Assembly (NCBI GenBank): GCA_021014325.1 | Contig: CM037476.1 | Location: forward strand, 18,388,827-18,452,826 | DNA: 64,000 nt | Source of the DNA: Plazaster borealis | Taxonomy: Eukaryota > Echinodermata > Asteroidea > Forcipulatida > Labidiasteridae | Reading direction: 5' to 3' | Part shown: piece by piece, positions 45,166 through 54,907 of the stretch | How the letters are laid out: each line of letters begins with the position of its first letter | How positions within the stretch are numbered: the first letter of the stretch is position 1 | The notes under the pieces: generated by a model | Seen by the model: only the letters and a program-made list of their open reading frames with translations | The model's database searches: none | What the model was told of the DNA's origin: nothing | Translations under genes and position numbers: made by a program

Positions 45166-46037
45166 ATTTCATGTATGTTTGGAAAAAAAACGAAAACAAA
45201 ATAACACCAACATTCAACAGCAACGATGTCATGGAATTACACGTCTTAAGATGAAGAACAAACTATAAATTGTAATAGAAGTCGAAGTGGAGTGGTCATT
45301 AATTAACAGATGATTGTACGACCACAGGATATATTGCACCCATTAAGCCAGTGCTTAATTACCAAGCTACAAGTACTATACAGTACAGCTGCCTAAAAGG
45401 TACTCATCAATAATGGGTTTATGCAGAGTGCACAATATTGACGTAAGACACCAGGAAAATGGCACGCCCCACTGGGCACTAATTACACTGTAAGGAGTAC
45501 TGATTAAAGGTAAAAATAAAGGATTGGTAGAGCTGAAAAAGTAGTCGCAGACAGTGTTCATGTTTTGTGTGATTAACCATATGAAATAACAAACCTGTGA
45601 AAATTTGCGCTCAATCTGTAGTGTGAGTCAGGAGAAAATAGTGAAAAACCACGGATACAATTTTTTTTTGCATTAGGCCCAAACATTATTGTCCTTAATT
45701 TTGGCTGTACATCATCACATTACTGTTAACAACCGAAATCAGCTGTTGCATTTCTTTTTAGGTTTTCAGATACAGTTTTCTTGACTTCAGTTCAGAGGGA
45801 AACATTTGAACACAGAAAAATGGTTCAAGTATGAACTATATAGCCTAATCAGTAAGCTTTCGGACTAAAATTAAACATAAATGATGTTTTGTATCCTTAC
45901 CAGTCCCGTTTAATACCTTTAATGTCAACCTTTTATGTAGAGAAACTTAATGTCTACACACTGTAGGTGTCCACTTGATGGTATTTTTTTTTTCAAAAAA
46001 ATAGTAGACCTAAGTGTTCTGACATTTTTACCCTAGC
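45166..46037. other. No gene; diverged family A relative at 45545-45660
   Basis: 45585-45650 (AAATAACAAACCTGTGAAAA, GTGAAAAACCACGG) matches 23260-23330. A donor-like site on the minus strand near 45899 follows frames with early stops. Confidence 0.45.
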
Positions 46038-46372
46038 AGTCTTTCTCGATTTTTGAGGGGAAAATCCACAAGACTGCATGCAGGGCTTAAATACATGTAG
46101 CTCAAAATGTTTACTCGACCCGGATTTAATTTACAAAACCAGAATCAAAATGAGTTGAACAAACATGTCTACATATCTTATTTTTCTTAGGTGCAATGCG
46201 TACTTTGATACTCAAGAAAATTGAAATATCAGATTCATTTGTCAACATTCTTTTACAAGAGGTAGCCTATTGTTATTCAATTGAAAAACAAAAGACCACC
46301 GGGCTTGTCCGGTCCTGAGTTTACTGACCCGACGTTAAAATCACTGTGGTCCAGTGTTAATGTCGAGCCCTG
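46038..46372. mobile_element. Family G element (inverted)
   Basis: Left end eroded (TCGATTTTTGAGGGGAAAATC); right end AATGTCGAGCCCTG; the interior has GACCACCGGGCTTGTCCGG and AGTTTACTGACCCGACG. Confidence 0.75.
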
Positions 46373-46510
46373 CCGAAGGCTAAATGACATATCACAACAA
46401 ACATCTACATCTATAGGCTAAACCAACTGTTGAATTTTGTTTTGTCTCAAGCTTTGTAAATAATTATCCACATACTGACTGCCGGTACAATTTAAAGCCT
46501 GATAGCTCAG

Positions 46511-46699
46511 CTTTTTACAACAAAAGACTTTAATCTGACCAAAGTCCAAAGAAAGAAGAAAGCTGATGACCTCGTCATGGAGCTCTGGAAGGCTAAATGG
46601 GAATCTTCTACAGAGCCATTGCAGACATTTGATTCTTCTAAAAGTAATAAATATAAATCAAGACTTCCATCCCGATTGCCATTCTCTGCCAGAGTTTGA
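46511..46699 (+). CDS. Coding-like segment, terminal exon candidate or TE-derived
   Basis: After GATAGCTCAG the frame is open for 62 codons to a TGA: LFTTKDFNLTKVQRKKKADD, then LVMELWKAKWESSTEPLQTF, then a Ser/Arg/Pro-rich end. The basic stretch KVQRKKKADD followed by LVMELWKAKW looks like real protein, and codon choice differs from the AT-rich surroundings. A second partial copy at 46699-46815 keeps the same codons but has a stop. There is no clear polypyrimidine tract, so a processed fragment or transposon-derived piece is possible. Function unknown. Confidence 0.4.
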   Translation, partial: LFTTKDFNLTKVQRKKKADDLVMELWKAKWESSTEPLQTFDSSKSNKYKSRLPSRLPFSARV

Positions 46700-46815
46700 G
46701 CTCAGCTTTTTACAACAAAAGAACTCTGACCAAAGTCCAAAGAAAGAAGAAAGCTGATGACCTCGTCATGGAGCTCTGGAAGGCCTAATGGGAATCTTTC
46801 ACCGACTCATTGAAG
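46699..46815 (+). pseudogene. Second copy of the coding-like segment
   Basis: Tandem repeat of 46508-46622, offset 191 bp. It reads AFYNKRTLTKVQRKKKADD, LVMELWKA, stop (GCCTAATGG in place of GCTAAATGG), then WESFTDSLKTMRSQLCRNY in the same frame. The better-preserved N-terminal part suggests the first copy has a small insertion near 46530. Confidence 0.5.
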
Positions 46816-46950
46816 ACAATGCGTTCGCAACTGTGCAGAAATTATTGAGGAAAAGTTTGTGTCAACTGAACAGACTGATAGTGTTAACTTGACATGGGCG
46901 CACCAGAAATGATTGGTTTTGTTGGGGATTGAAAGATTCTCAAAAATGTG

Positions 46951-47722
46951 GATGTCTGACACTTCGTACCTTTGCCACTTCGTACCCTGGACACTTCGTA
47001 CCTTCGGGACACTTCGTACCGTAACAAAATTGGTCACTTCGTACCGTGGGCGGGGTACGAAGTGACCATCAGCTGAGTCACTTCGTACCTTCAGCCGAGT
47101 CACTTTGTACCTTCAGTAAAATGGGTATTTCCTTAATAAGATAATGTTCGTTGAGATACAAAATAATACTTAATGAATTTTCATTTTGTTTAATTATGTG
47201 AATGTCCTTTTTAATGTGAATTGTTATTATTTTTATTGTATAAAAATATCTTTAAAATACCTTTATTTTGTCCGTATTTTGTAAATTCTATATTTTTGTT
47301 TTTTAGTGTTCTCATTATCTCGGCACGTAAATTTGATATTGAATACTTTCCAGCTTTAACTTTTAAATGATTTTTAAATGTTTCATTTCACTGATTGTTT
47401 TAGAAATTGGTTTTTATAAAAATGATCTAAAAACAAGTGGGTTTTTTTTTAAAGTAATGCATTTTACTTATCACTATCACTATAGTATCAGTCAACAAGT
47501 AATTAAATAAATTATCATTTGGGTCTGATTCATTTTTAAATCCAGAAACGATGCAGAAATCCTGAAGGTACGAAGTGACTTGTGAGAAGGTACGAAGTAT
47601 CTTGTGAGAAGGTACGAAGTGTCCAACTCCAAGGTACGAAGTGTCCAAAGTCACTTCGTACCTTGCAAAAGGTACGAAGTGTCCAGGGTACGAAGTGGCA
47701 AAGGTACGAAGTGTCCTGACAC
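46951..47722. mobile_element. Mutator-like foldback element built on an 11-bp motif
   Basis: CAAAAATGTG lies immediately outside both ends (46941-46950 and 47723-47732), a 10-bp target duplication. The ends, GTCTGACACTTCGTACCTTT and its mirror, are arrays of CACTTCGTACC: eight units in the left 160 bp and eight in the right 150 bp, with one unit per side inverted. The 450-bp core is AT-rich and non-coding. Duplications of 9-10 bp with long terminal repeats are typical of MULEs; iterated terminal motifs recall foldback elements. Confidence 0.92.
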
Positions 47723-48180
47723 CAAAAATGTGACTGCGAGTCTGGCAATCACTCGATTTTAAAAACATTGTCCATTAATTAAACACAGGGCTATAATATA
47801 TCACATCATGATGGCATTGATCTCACTTATCGACGCTGTGATTGTGTCAAGACTAAACACCAGAAGAAACATAACTTTTACCTCAAGCTCCATACATATG
47901 GGCATTCCTACCGTACACTGCACAAGTCATGCAAGTACAGTTCCAAGTTAATTAAGTCTTAATTCTTACAACACCACCGTCAACTACCACATACATTGTA
48001 AAAAAAAGCAAAAAACAAACAAACCCCAAACATAAACTTGTAAAAATTACACAACTTCGAAGGTACACGGCGCAAGTGCTTGCATGAGGCTGCCACCCTG
48101 CCAAAAGCTGGCGGTGTGCTAGCCCGCCCATGGCCAGTGGGGCTAGAGCGGTATGCCTTCGCCTCTTTCATTTCACCACG

Positions 48181-48355
48181 TCAAGTCACCACGTCCCTGA
48201 AGAAAATCATCGTAAACAAAACGGAAAAAAATGTAAAGCAATACACTCAAAACCTACCTTGCTTGTTGACACTCCAAAGAAATTACGTTGTCTTTCTTAA
48301 ACTTATAATACTGCGGGAGTAGGTTTCTTAAACATTTAGCAAAGTGGTCCTCCAA
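48181..48355 (-). CDS. Two-exon gene end candidate, product unknown
   Basis: Exon 48258-48355 (98 nt, minus) has acceptor GGCTGACAACTTCTAG and donor GCAAG|GTAGGTTT. The frame reads LEDHFAKCLRNLLPQYY then KFKKDNVISLECQQA. A 61-nt intron ending GATTTTCTTCAG leads to a second exon starting at 48196, where RDVVT and a TGA complete the frame. The GC-rich stretch 48055-48180 beyond it would be 3' UTR. The very short intron and the opposite-strand exon at 48788 leave doubt. No family recognised. Confidence 0.45.
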
Positions 48356-48483
48356 CTAGAAGTTGTCAGCCGAAGACAGACGACAAGCCCGATGCATACT
48401 TTTACTAGTGCATGTAGTGTATCGATCCAAATGATGTCTTTTCCATCCATCCCAACGCGCTACTGCACTCGTTGCGCTTGCAT

Positions 48484-48637
48484 AGACCCTTTTCGAAACC
48501 GTGATGTAAATTCAGGCTCCAACTTAGGCTCCGTTAGTCATTTCGAAAACGTGCGCTTTTTGGTACGGAGTTCAAACAGGCTGACGCAGCCTTAGTCGGA
48601 GCCCAGTTTGGAACCGTAGTTTCGAAAACGGCCTAAA
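48484..48637. mobile_element. Small MITE with CCTTTTCGAAAC ends
   Basis: TAGACCCTTTTCGAAACCGT at the left against TAGTTTCGAAAACGGCCTA at the right, 154 bp; inner TCGGAGCC / GGCTCC words are also mirrored. Confidence 0.75.
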
Positions 48638-48787
48638 CAACAATTTCAATGAACAGTTGAGGGCGCCCTAAACATTTAATTGTCAACATCTCTGCTGTTG
48701 CCATCGTAAACGATGTTGCCATCGTAAACGATTTGTTTTTGCTGCGATTTTTCACGAAACTGCAAACTGGTTATTGCTGTTTTTCAG

Positions 48788-48923
48788 AACTCTAGCCGCT
48801 AAATACAAGGATAGAATCGGTGTCTGCATGGAGGAGGATTTCTACCTCCATGGTTTCTGTGGGTATGAAAAATTACAAAGAACAGTTGTGTGTTTTATTC
48901 CAACATGTCCAAATCATTTTTAA
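48788..48923 (+). CDS. 3'-terminal coding exon, Cys-containing C-terminus
   Basis: A T-rich tract ending GCTGTTTTTCAG is followed by an open frame of 44 codons to TAA: TLAAKYKDRIGVCMEEDFYL, then HGFCGYEKLQRTVVCFIPTC, then PNHF. Four cysteines and mixed composition are gene-like. AATAAA occurs at 49068-49073, 145 bases after the stop. The minus strand of the same DNA also has a short open frame from a Kozak-like ACCATGG, so strand is not beyond doubt. No family recognised; upstream exons not found. Confidence 0.5.
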
Positions 48924-49067
48924 TCATGTTTATTTTTAGGTTATACATTTCCTACATTATTACAACAATCGACAATCCTACACTTCAACTTGAAAAATGA
49001 AAGTGAAACTGAAACTTTACGAAGGTTTATTGTCAATCTGAAGAGTTTATATAGAGTGAAAACTAAT

Positions 49068-49073
49068 AATAAA
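49068..49073 (+). terminator. Polyadenylation signal AATAAA
   Basis: Lies in TAATAATAAAAAATAGG after the stop codon at 48921; AT-rich context makes a chance match possible. Confidence 0.35.
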
Positions 49074-49134
49074 AAATAGGCAGTAAAATATTAGTAACAA
49101 TAACATCACAAAGGGAAGGGCGCCATCATTATGT

Positions 49135-49940
49135 GACTGGCAGGGTTATTAGAGTTTATAATTCCATGTACAGCCACAGGCCTGCTATTATTATGAGCTC
49201 CCCCGTAAGCCTTTACGTTACTCACCCATTTTGTTCCTCCAAAATCTAGCATTAAGGAGGCCCAAAATGGATGAGTCCTGTTTTATAGTTTAAGTCTCAC
49301 TGGGGTTTTGTAGAAGTACCCTTTAAAGGTATCGTACACGTTTGGTAATGACTCAAAACAAATATTAGCATAAAAACTTACTTGGTAACAAGCAACAAGA
49401 GCTTTTGATAGTATAAAACATTGTAGGAAACGACTCCCTCTGAAGTAATGTAGTTTTTGAGAAAGAGGTAATTTCTCACTAAAATAATAAAAACTTCTTG
49501 CAAGAAGTTTTTATTCCTATCTGAAAACACACAAATTTGTACAACAAGGAGGTTTTTTCTTTCATCATTTTCTTGCAACTTCGATGACCAATTGAGCCCA
49601 AATTTTCACAGGCTTGTTATTTCATGCATATGTCAGGATACACCAAGTGAGAACACTGGTCTTTGACAATTTCCAAACGTGTTCAGTGCCCTTAAGTAGC
49701 TCTATGAACTGATGAACTATTTATTAAGTAAGGCAGGGTTAGAGTTTATAATTCCATGTACAGCCACAGGCCTGCTAGTATTAATATCAGCTCCCCGGTG
49801 CGCAAGCCTTATACGTTACTCACCCATTTCGGGCCTCAAAAATATAGCGTTAAGGAGGCCCAAAATGGATGAGTCCTGTTTTATAGTTTAAGTCTCACTG
49901 GGAGTTTGTAGAAGTACCCTTTATTAAGTAGCTCTATAAA
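49135..49940. repeat. Tandem duplication, first copy interrupted by a MITE
   Basis: About 225 bp (TTAGAGTTTATAATTCCATG, CACAGGCCTGCTA, AAGGAGGCCCAAAATGGATG, ending AGTAGCTCTAT) occurs at 49143-49323 plus 49694-49733, and again uninterrupted from 49738. The first copy is split by family A; the second shows the empty site. Confidence 0.92.
49323..49697. mobile_element. MITE family A with empty-site control next door
   Basis: TTAAAGGTATCGTACACG to GTTCAGTGCCCTTAA, 375 bp. The empty copy reads TACCCTTTATTAAGTAGC at 49913-49930, confirming TTAA as the target. Confidence 0.93.
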
Positions 49941-49973
49941 TAAAGAAGACCCTGGATTAAAACCCACTCTCAA

Positions 49974-50159
49974 ATGAAATCAGAACGTGAGTTTGAAGCT
50001 CAAGATCTGAGAATAGATCGAGCGCTCCTGCTGAAGCTGCAAGATGGGGGAACTGGAGCTCTATCAATTTTTTGGACTGTGAATTACACTCATGGGCGTC
50101 ATTACGGCAAGCAATTAATGTTCTGTGTCATTGATAGCAATGGTCATTGTCTGCACTGA
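49974..50159 (+). CDS. Hypothetical 61-residue open frame
   Basis: ATG to TGA frame: MKSEREFEAQDLRIDRALLL, then KLQDGGTGALSIFWTVNYTH, then a C-terminal part ending GHCLH. Composition is protein-like and the GC content is above that of the flanks. A TATA-like CTATAAATA lies about 40 bases upstream. There is no splice evidence and no homology known to me. It may equally be a fragment of a dispersed repeat, since a tRNA-like stretch follows at 50190. Confidence 0.25.
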   Translation: MKSEREFEAQDLRIDRALLLKLQDGGTGALSIFWTVNYTHGRHYGKQLMFCVIDSNGHCLH

Positions 50160-50189
50160 TCTATTGTTGCATCAAAAGAGTTGCTTGCT

Positions 50190-50290
50190 GAAATGGAATG
50201 GCGTCCAGTACACTTTTCACATTTCAGCCAGAGTTTCCCATCTTGCGCCTGAGAGGTGCTACGAAATCTGTGCTCTAGACCACTTGGCCA
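50190..50290 (-). mobile_element. Degenerate tRNA-like SINE head
   Basis: Minus strand: TTATGGCCAAGTGGTCTAGA (A-box region) then GCACAGATTTCG; the B box is eroded. Confidence 0.4.
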
Positions 50291-50823
50291 TAACTTGCTA
50301 TAATGTACATAAAATATGCACTACACACCAGCTACAGTATAGCCTAATGAAAATATACACTTCACACCAGAGTAAAAAATTACTAGATTGGTTTATTACT
50401 AGATTGTTTTTTATATATTGCCATGGCTACAAGGCAATTAAGATAAAATAAGAAATTACATGATGTCGTTTCTCATTAAAAAATTAAAAACTTACCGCAA
50501 TACAACACAGATAAAAATTGCACAAACCAATATCAAACATCAAACCTATATGTAAAAAATTACTAGAAATAAACAACTGTAACAATTATCTCTTAAAATC
50601 ATCATTATGACACTTATTAGCCCTGCCCGTGAAAAAAAAAGGATATCTAGTTGTGTTTGCAACCACTGGTCTCAGTCTACAGCTGCGAGGAATAATGTTA
50701 TGAGTGAATTGGCTGTTGAGAGGATAACCAGCATCTCCCAACACCAGTTTGAACTTCACACAGCCGTTGAAATGTAGACCTGTGTCCATTGGTGGCAAAC
50801 ACTCAACTGATTATTCTACTAGC

Positions 50824-51209
50824 TCGTTTGAATACGTTTGGTAATGACTCTGAACATTAATGGCAATAAAAACTTACTCGGTGAGTACAGCAGCTTTGGA
50901 TAGTATAAAGCATTTTGAGAAACTTTTCACTTCGAAGTACTGTGGTTCTGGAAAAATATATCATTTTTTATCCCCAAAAATTTGAATCTGAGAAGCATTA
51001 CTGCAGTAATGCTTTTCAGATAGTGTATTCCAATTGTAGATTATTCATGGGAAAAAAAACCGCTCGAGATTTTCGGCAATACCTCAAAAACACTACCACC
51101 TTTTCAAATGAAATTTTCACATGTTAGTTTTATGGTATATATCTACAACTATATAGGATTGAAACAAACAGTGGGTTCCAATTACCAAAGGTATGCAATC
51201 CCTTTTTAA
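50824..51209. mobile_element. MITE family H
   Basis: Left end degenerate (CGTTTGAATACGTTTGGTAA); then ATGGCAATAAAAACTTACT, the central GCATTACTGCAGTAATGC palindrome, and CAATCCCTTTTTAAA. Confidence 0.82.
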
Positions 51210-51414
51210 AATGATATTTTCAAAACTTGTTTCACTGTCTTATCAGCATTACCATCTCAACATATCAAAGAGTAGGCCTGCTGTAGGTCCCCCACTTTAA
51301 AATGGCCGTATTATAGAATGTCAAATTAATTTCTTTTCCGACATCAATTTAAATTTCCTCAGTCAATACATTCTTGAGTTCAGTCTTTTCTCTGTGTAAT
51401 TTACACGGTTGCTT
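51210..51414. other. No gene seen
   Basis: AT-rich between a MITE and a LINE fragment. Confidence 0.4.
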
Positions 51415-51600
51415 CAATCTAACACCTCATCAAAAACAACTCCAAGATGGTAATACTCGATAACACGCTCTGTTTCACAACCATCCGTCACAACCTTGTG
51501 AACTTTGCAGCAGTCTATCAACATTTCTTTAGTCTTTATTAAATTCAACTCTAGGAAATTCTGTTTAAAGTATTCTACAAACCAGCCAATTTGATGTAAA
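51415..51600 (-). pseudogene. LINE reverse transcriptase fragment
   Basis: On the minus strand the frame reads QIGWFVEYFKQNFLELNLIK, then TKEMLIDCCKVHKVVTDGCE, then TERVIEYYHLGVVFDEVLD and a stop. N-x-L-x-L-N-x-x-K-T-K-E-M-x-I-D is the conserved region just after the YADD box in jockey/CR1-type reverse transcriptases, and E-x-V-x-x-Y-x-x-L-G-V follows as expected. No YADD box is present here, so only a thumb-region fragment survives. Confidence 0.88.
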
Positions 51601-51663
51601 TAGTATTATCATTTTAATATATCAAATAACTTTAAGACTTCAGTTGTATGGCTTCTTACTGGC

Positions 51664-51679
51664 ACCCCCCCCCCCCCCA
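51664..51679. repeat. C homopolymer
   Basis: A run of about 15 C in AT-rich DNA. Confidence 0.9.
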
Positions 51680-51740
51680 CCTGAACAAAGATATTAACAA
51701 AATAGGGATATTGACAAAATAAGGAGACCGCCAAAATAGG

Positions 51741-51865
51741 GCTAGATAACTCAGTTGGTGGAGCACCAGCACATTAATCCATAGGTCGTTGGTTCAAATC
51801 CCGCTCTAGTCAATTTTTCTTAGTTCAACCCCAATATAATAATTAAAATAAATAAATAAATAATG
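51741..51865 (+). mobile_element. tRNA-like SINE with (AAAT)n tail
   Basis: Positions 51743-51816 have a 7-bp acceptor stem (GGCTAGA with TCTAGTC), A box TAACTCAGTTGGTGGAGC and B box GGTTCAAATCC. The anticodon stem does not pair, so it is not a working tRNA. A 25-base unrelated segment and (AAAT)n at 51848-51863 follow, the layout of a short SINE. Confidence 0.8.
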
Positions 51866-52158
51866 TTTACTTGGACTTTTACTACAGTATCATTACTTCA
51901 GATAAACTACAGTAAATAAACGCTACAATTACGACAATAGTTTATAATTATCTACTATATAAATAAAGTAATTTTTGAGTGCAAGTAGACAAAATGCATG
52001 TACGCTTTTGTTACACAATGCGCGAATTGAATAGTGGTTAGTGCTGTGGGTGAGGTGTTAACAATGACATTTTGTAAAATGATATTATGGTTTTAGTGCT
52101 AGGGTTAAGTTAAAGCATGAAGTTTTAGTTTGGTGTTAAGGTGGGGAGTTGGAGTACT
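51866..52158. other. No gene seen
   Basis: AT-rich, nothing recognised. Confidence 0.4.
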
Positions 52159-52660
52159 GGGCTCGGTTTCACAAAACACACGTTGCCTTGGATCGGGCGA
52201 GTTGGTCTATAAAAAGCATTTGTAACCGTTTGTTATAAAATGCATATGGTTAGAAAGATGATTTAAAAGTAGAATACAATGATCCACATAAATTTGTCTC
52301 GAAATTGCGTGGTTTTCCTTTTACATCATGAACAAACACAGTCGGCCATTTTGTGGAGTCAAATTTTGGACTCCCACAAAATGGCCTACCGTGTTAGTTC
52401 GCAAAGTAAAAGGAAAACCAAGCAATTTCGAGGCATATTTTTGTTGATCATTGTATTCTACTTTTATAATGTCTTTCTAACCATGCATTTTATAACAAAC
52501 GGTTACAAACGCTTTTTTTAGACCAACTCGTCCGATCCAAGGCAATGTGTCCCTTTATGATGAGTTGTCATTGTTGCGATTTGTAGTGTGACATCACACT
52601 TTGCTAAGCAATTATGATTGATATGATCAACCTTAGCTCTTTGTGAAACCGAGCCCTGGT
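52159..52660. mobile_element. Family P element carrying a nested palindromic MITE
   Basis: GGGCTCGGTTTCACAAA against TTTGTGAAACCGAGCCC form the outer ends. The outer interior (GATGAGTTGTCATTGTTGCG, TGACATCACACTTTGCTAAG) matches 22146-22412. Confidence 0.88.
52175..52552. mobile_element. Nested palindromic MITE (TTGCCTTGGATCGG ends)
   Basis: GTTGCCTTGGATCGGGCGAG against CTCGTCCGATCCAAGGCAAT. The arms continue through CGTTTGTTATAAAATGCAT and GAATACAATGATC and meet near TTTTGGACTCCCACAAAATGG. About 375 bp, inserted a few bases inside the left end of the host element. Confidence 0.9.
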
Positions 52661-53116
52661 GTTGTGATAGTGACCATGGTTTGTGTTTGCATTGCAAAAG
52701 AGTCCTGCTCGCGCATTTCACAAGAAAAATGCATTCTGTCTATTTAGCACTCGAGGATTACACTGAAATTATACTTGAATTATACTTATTGAGAAATGTT
52801 TAAAGTTTCTCACTGGTATAGATGAAGGGCATGGAACAATTCCAATTGATTTTACCTGATTTGACTGTTTGTTAGTTAAAAATCTTTTTACAAAAACTGT
52901 ACCCTCTTTAGAGTTGTATTCCTAACTACTCTGACACCATCAAAACCCAAAGAGTGTTGTACTTGAATTGAGTGAATATGATTTTCCATGATAAATCGAC
53001 AATGCAAAGCCATACGAGGCAAATTTTATCAAATCAGTTACTGATGGGAGTACCAAGCTTACATTGTACAATGGTGTTGGAGTTTGATGGATTCAAGAAT
53101 TGAGTAAACATTAAAC
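52661..53116. other. No gene seen
   Basis: AT-rich, nothing recognised. Confidence 0.4.
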
Positions 53117-53222
53117 TAAGGCTATCTGAATTAGTGGCTGCGGATGCGGCTTGATTGTGATAATGAGGATCATAGCAACAGCCGTAGCCATAGCCGCATC
53201 CGCCATTCGGTCACAGCCTAAG
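53117..53222. mobile_element. Family J element
   Basis: TAAGGCTATCTGAATTAGTGG against CATTCGGTCACAGCCTA, with GCTGCGGATGCGGCTTG and GCCGTAGCCATAGCCGC inside. Confidence 0.7.
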
Positions 53223-53254
53223 AAATTCCTCTCCTCAAGTGTCTTCATGGTCCA

Positions 53255-53863
53255 GGGCCCAATTTCATAGAGCAGAAAATATTGCTTAACATTTGTGACC
53301 CACCACCCCAAAACCAGGCTGAAGTCAAAATTTTTCATATGAGAGATTTTTATACTATTGGATTGCTAGCGTTTTAAGCTTTAAAATGAGCTATAGTGGA
53401 CTCAAATAGGTGGTATACTTTTGAAGTTACATCTTTTTGAAGTTAGGAAGTTTCAAGGGATGCTTTGTAAAAATGAGCGCAGAAGTCGTTTATAATTAAT
53501 TATCATACATATTGGGCCCCCAATTTACCACCTAATTTTAATTCATGAATGCAGACCCTTTTACCGACTTGAAATTTTAATTTCATGCCGATAATGACAG
53601 TTCAATCGCTTTATTTTAAAAAAAAATATTTTTTTATTTTTTTATTTAAATTAATGCTGTATCTCGAAATGGCATTTGCCGACTTCCGCCTGGTTTTGGC
53701 GTGGTGGGTCACATTTTTCTGCTAAGCACAACTAAGCAGGATACCAGTTACATTTTGTACATGTAAAATGGTATTTTAGCTGGTATTCTTATTCTGGTAA
53801 GCATAATTTTGTTGTGCTTACCAACTTTTTATGCCTTTGAAGCAGCTCTATGAAATTGGGCCC
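53255..53863. mobile_element. MITE family E split by another MITE
   Basis: GGGCCCAATTTCATAGAGC at 53255 and CTCTATGAAATTGGGCCC ending at 53863. The left arm is interrupted after GAAAATATTGCTTAAC; the right arm has GCTAAGCACAACTAAGCAGG. Confidence 0.93.
53295..53712. mobile_element. Nested 418-bp MITE (GTGACCCACCAC ends)
   Basis: GTGACCCACCACCCCAAAAC against GTTTTGGCGTGGTGGGTCAC. ATTT flanks both sides (53291-53294 and 53713-53716). The interior is AT-rich and non-coding. Confidence 0.93.
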
Positions 53864-53867
53864 AGCT

Positions 53868-54555
53868 TGTTTCAGTTCAACTTGTGGGGAATCATCCAGA
53901 TAATCTTGACAGTCTCTCTTCAGTTGGTGACAGTCCAAAAAGTCATTAGTTACAAATATGTAGCGTCAATGTCACTATGTTACTTGAACAGTTGAACTTG
54001 TGTCCAGAAGAATCATCTAGCAAGACTTGACATAGTCCTTCAACTGGTAGCACACAGTCCAAAAAGCAATGGTTGGCCTCAACATCCCTCCGTCAAATCA
54101 ACAGTTTAACTTGTAGTGAAGAGTCATCTGGCTACTAGGTTTGACACAGTCCTTCAGCTGGTGGCACACAGGACAAAAAGCATTGATATTAGCCTATCCC
54201 TACATTACTTGAATGGTTGAACTTGTTGCGCAGAGTCATCTGGCGAGACTTGACACAGTCCTTCAGCTGGTGGCACACAGACCAAAAAGCGTTTATTAGC
54301 CTATCCCGACATCACTTGAATGGTTTAACTAGTAGCGCAGAGTCGTCTGGCAAGACTTGACATAGTCCTTCAACTGGTAGCACACAGACCAAAAAGCGTT
54401 GATTAGCCTTTCCCTACATCACTTGAATGGTTGAACTTGTAGGGCAGAGTCGTCTGGCTAGACTTGACACAGTCCTTCAGCTGGTGGTACAGACCAAAAA
54501 GCGTTGATTAGCCTCGGGATTGGGTGTATGTCATCTCAAATGTCATTGTCTCAAT
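53868..54555 (-). pseudogene. Exon-derived tandem array, about six units of 105-115 bp
   Basis: On the minus strand the first unit begins after the acceptor TATTTTCTACCCCAG at 54556, like the exon at 55883-56091, and encodes the same peptide core (RLINAFWSVYHQLKDCV with a variable C-terminal half). The core then repeats five more times; landmarks such as AGTCCTTCAGCTGGTGG recur every 105-115 bp on the plus strand. Every later unit has stops or frameshifts, for example LINAFWSVCHQLKDCV followed by a TAG. The array ends abruptly at the family E element. An exon core, not intron DNA, was amplified. Whether any unit is still spliced cannot be told. Confidence 0.8.
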
Positions 54556-54658
54556 CTGGGGTAGAAAATAAACCATTTTCAAAGTTTGCTTTTTAAAAAA
54601 ATCTTTTAATACAAGTATCAATTGTTCTGAGGAATATTAAGCTTGAGTGCTATCATGT

Positions 54659-54907
54659 GAGCAAGAAAATTCAACTCCACTGAGAAGGGTTTGCCTTTAA
54701 CTTTTTCAGTGACTGGCCAGCAGGACCAGTTAGCTTTACATTTCACTGGTCCATCAGCTTATTGCATTGTCCATACTTTATATTAAATAGAGACACTTGT
54801 CAACACTGAACTAGCCAGCCGGACCACTTGGAGTGAATTTTGACTGGTCCTCCGGTGTTTTAACTGGCATTTGGCCAGCAGACCACTGTTAAGGGAAAAC
54901 ACTGCCG
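54659..54907. mobile_element. Family I element (inverted)
   Basis: AGGGTTTGCCTTTAACTTTTTC to CAGACCACTGTTAAGGGAAAAC; the reverse complement matches 26652-26890. It sits in the intron between exon-like copies. Confidence 0.8.

Noticed and set aside
44897..45268. 123-codon plus frame and several minus frames
   Set aside because: All lie inside the palindromic MITE at 44658-45106 and its host.
51743..51816. Functional tRNA gene
   Set aside because: Acceptor and T arms pair, but the anticodon stem does not, and a SINE-like AT tail follows.
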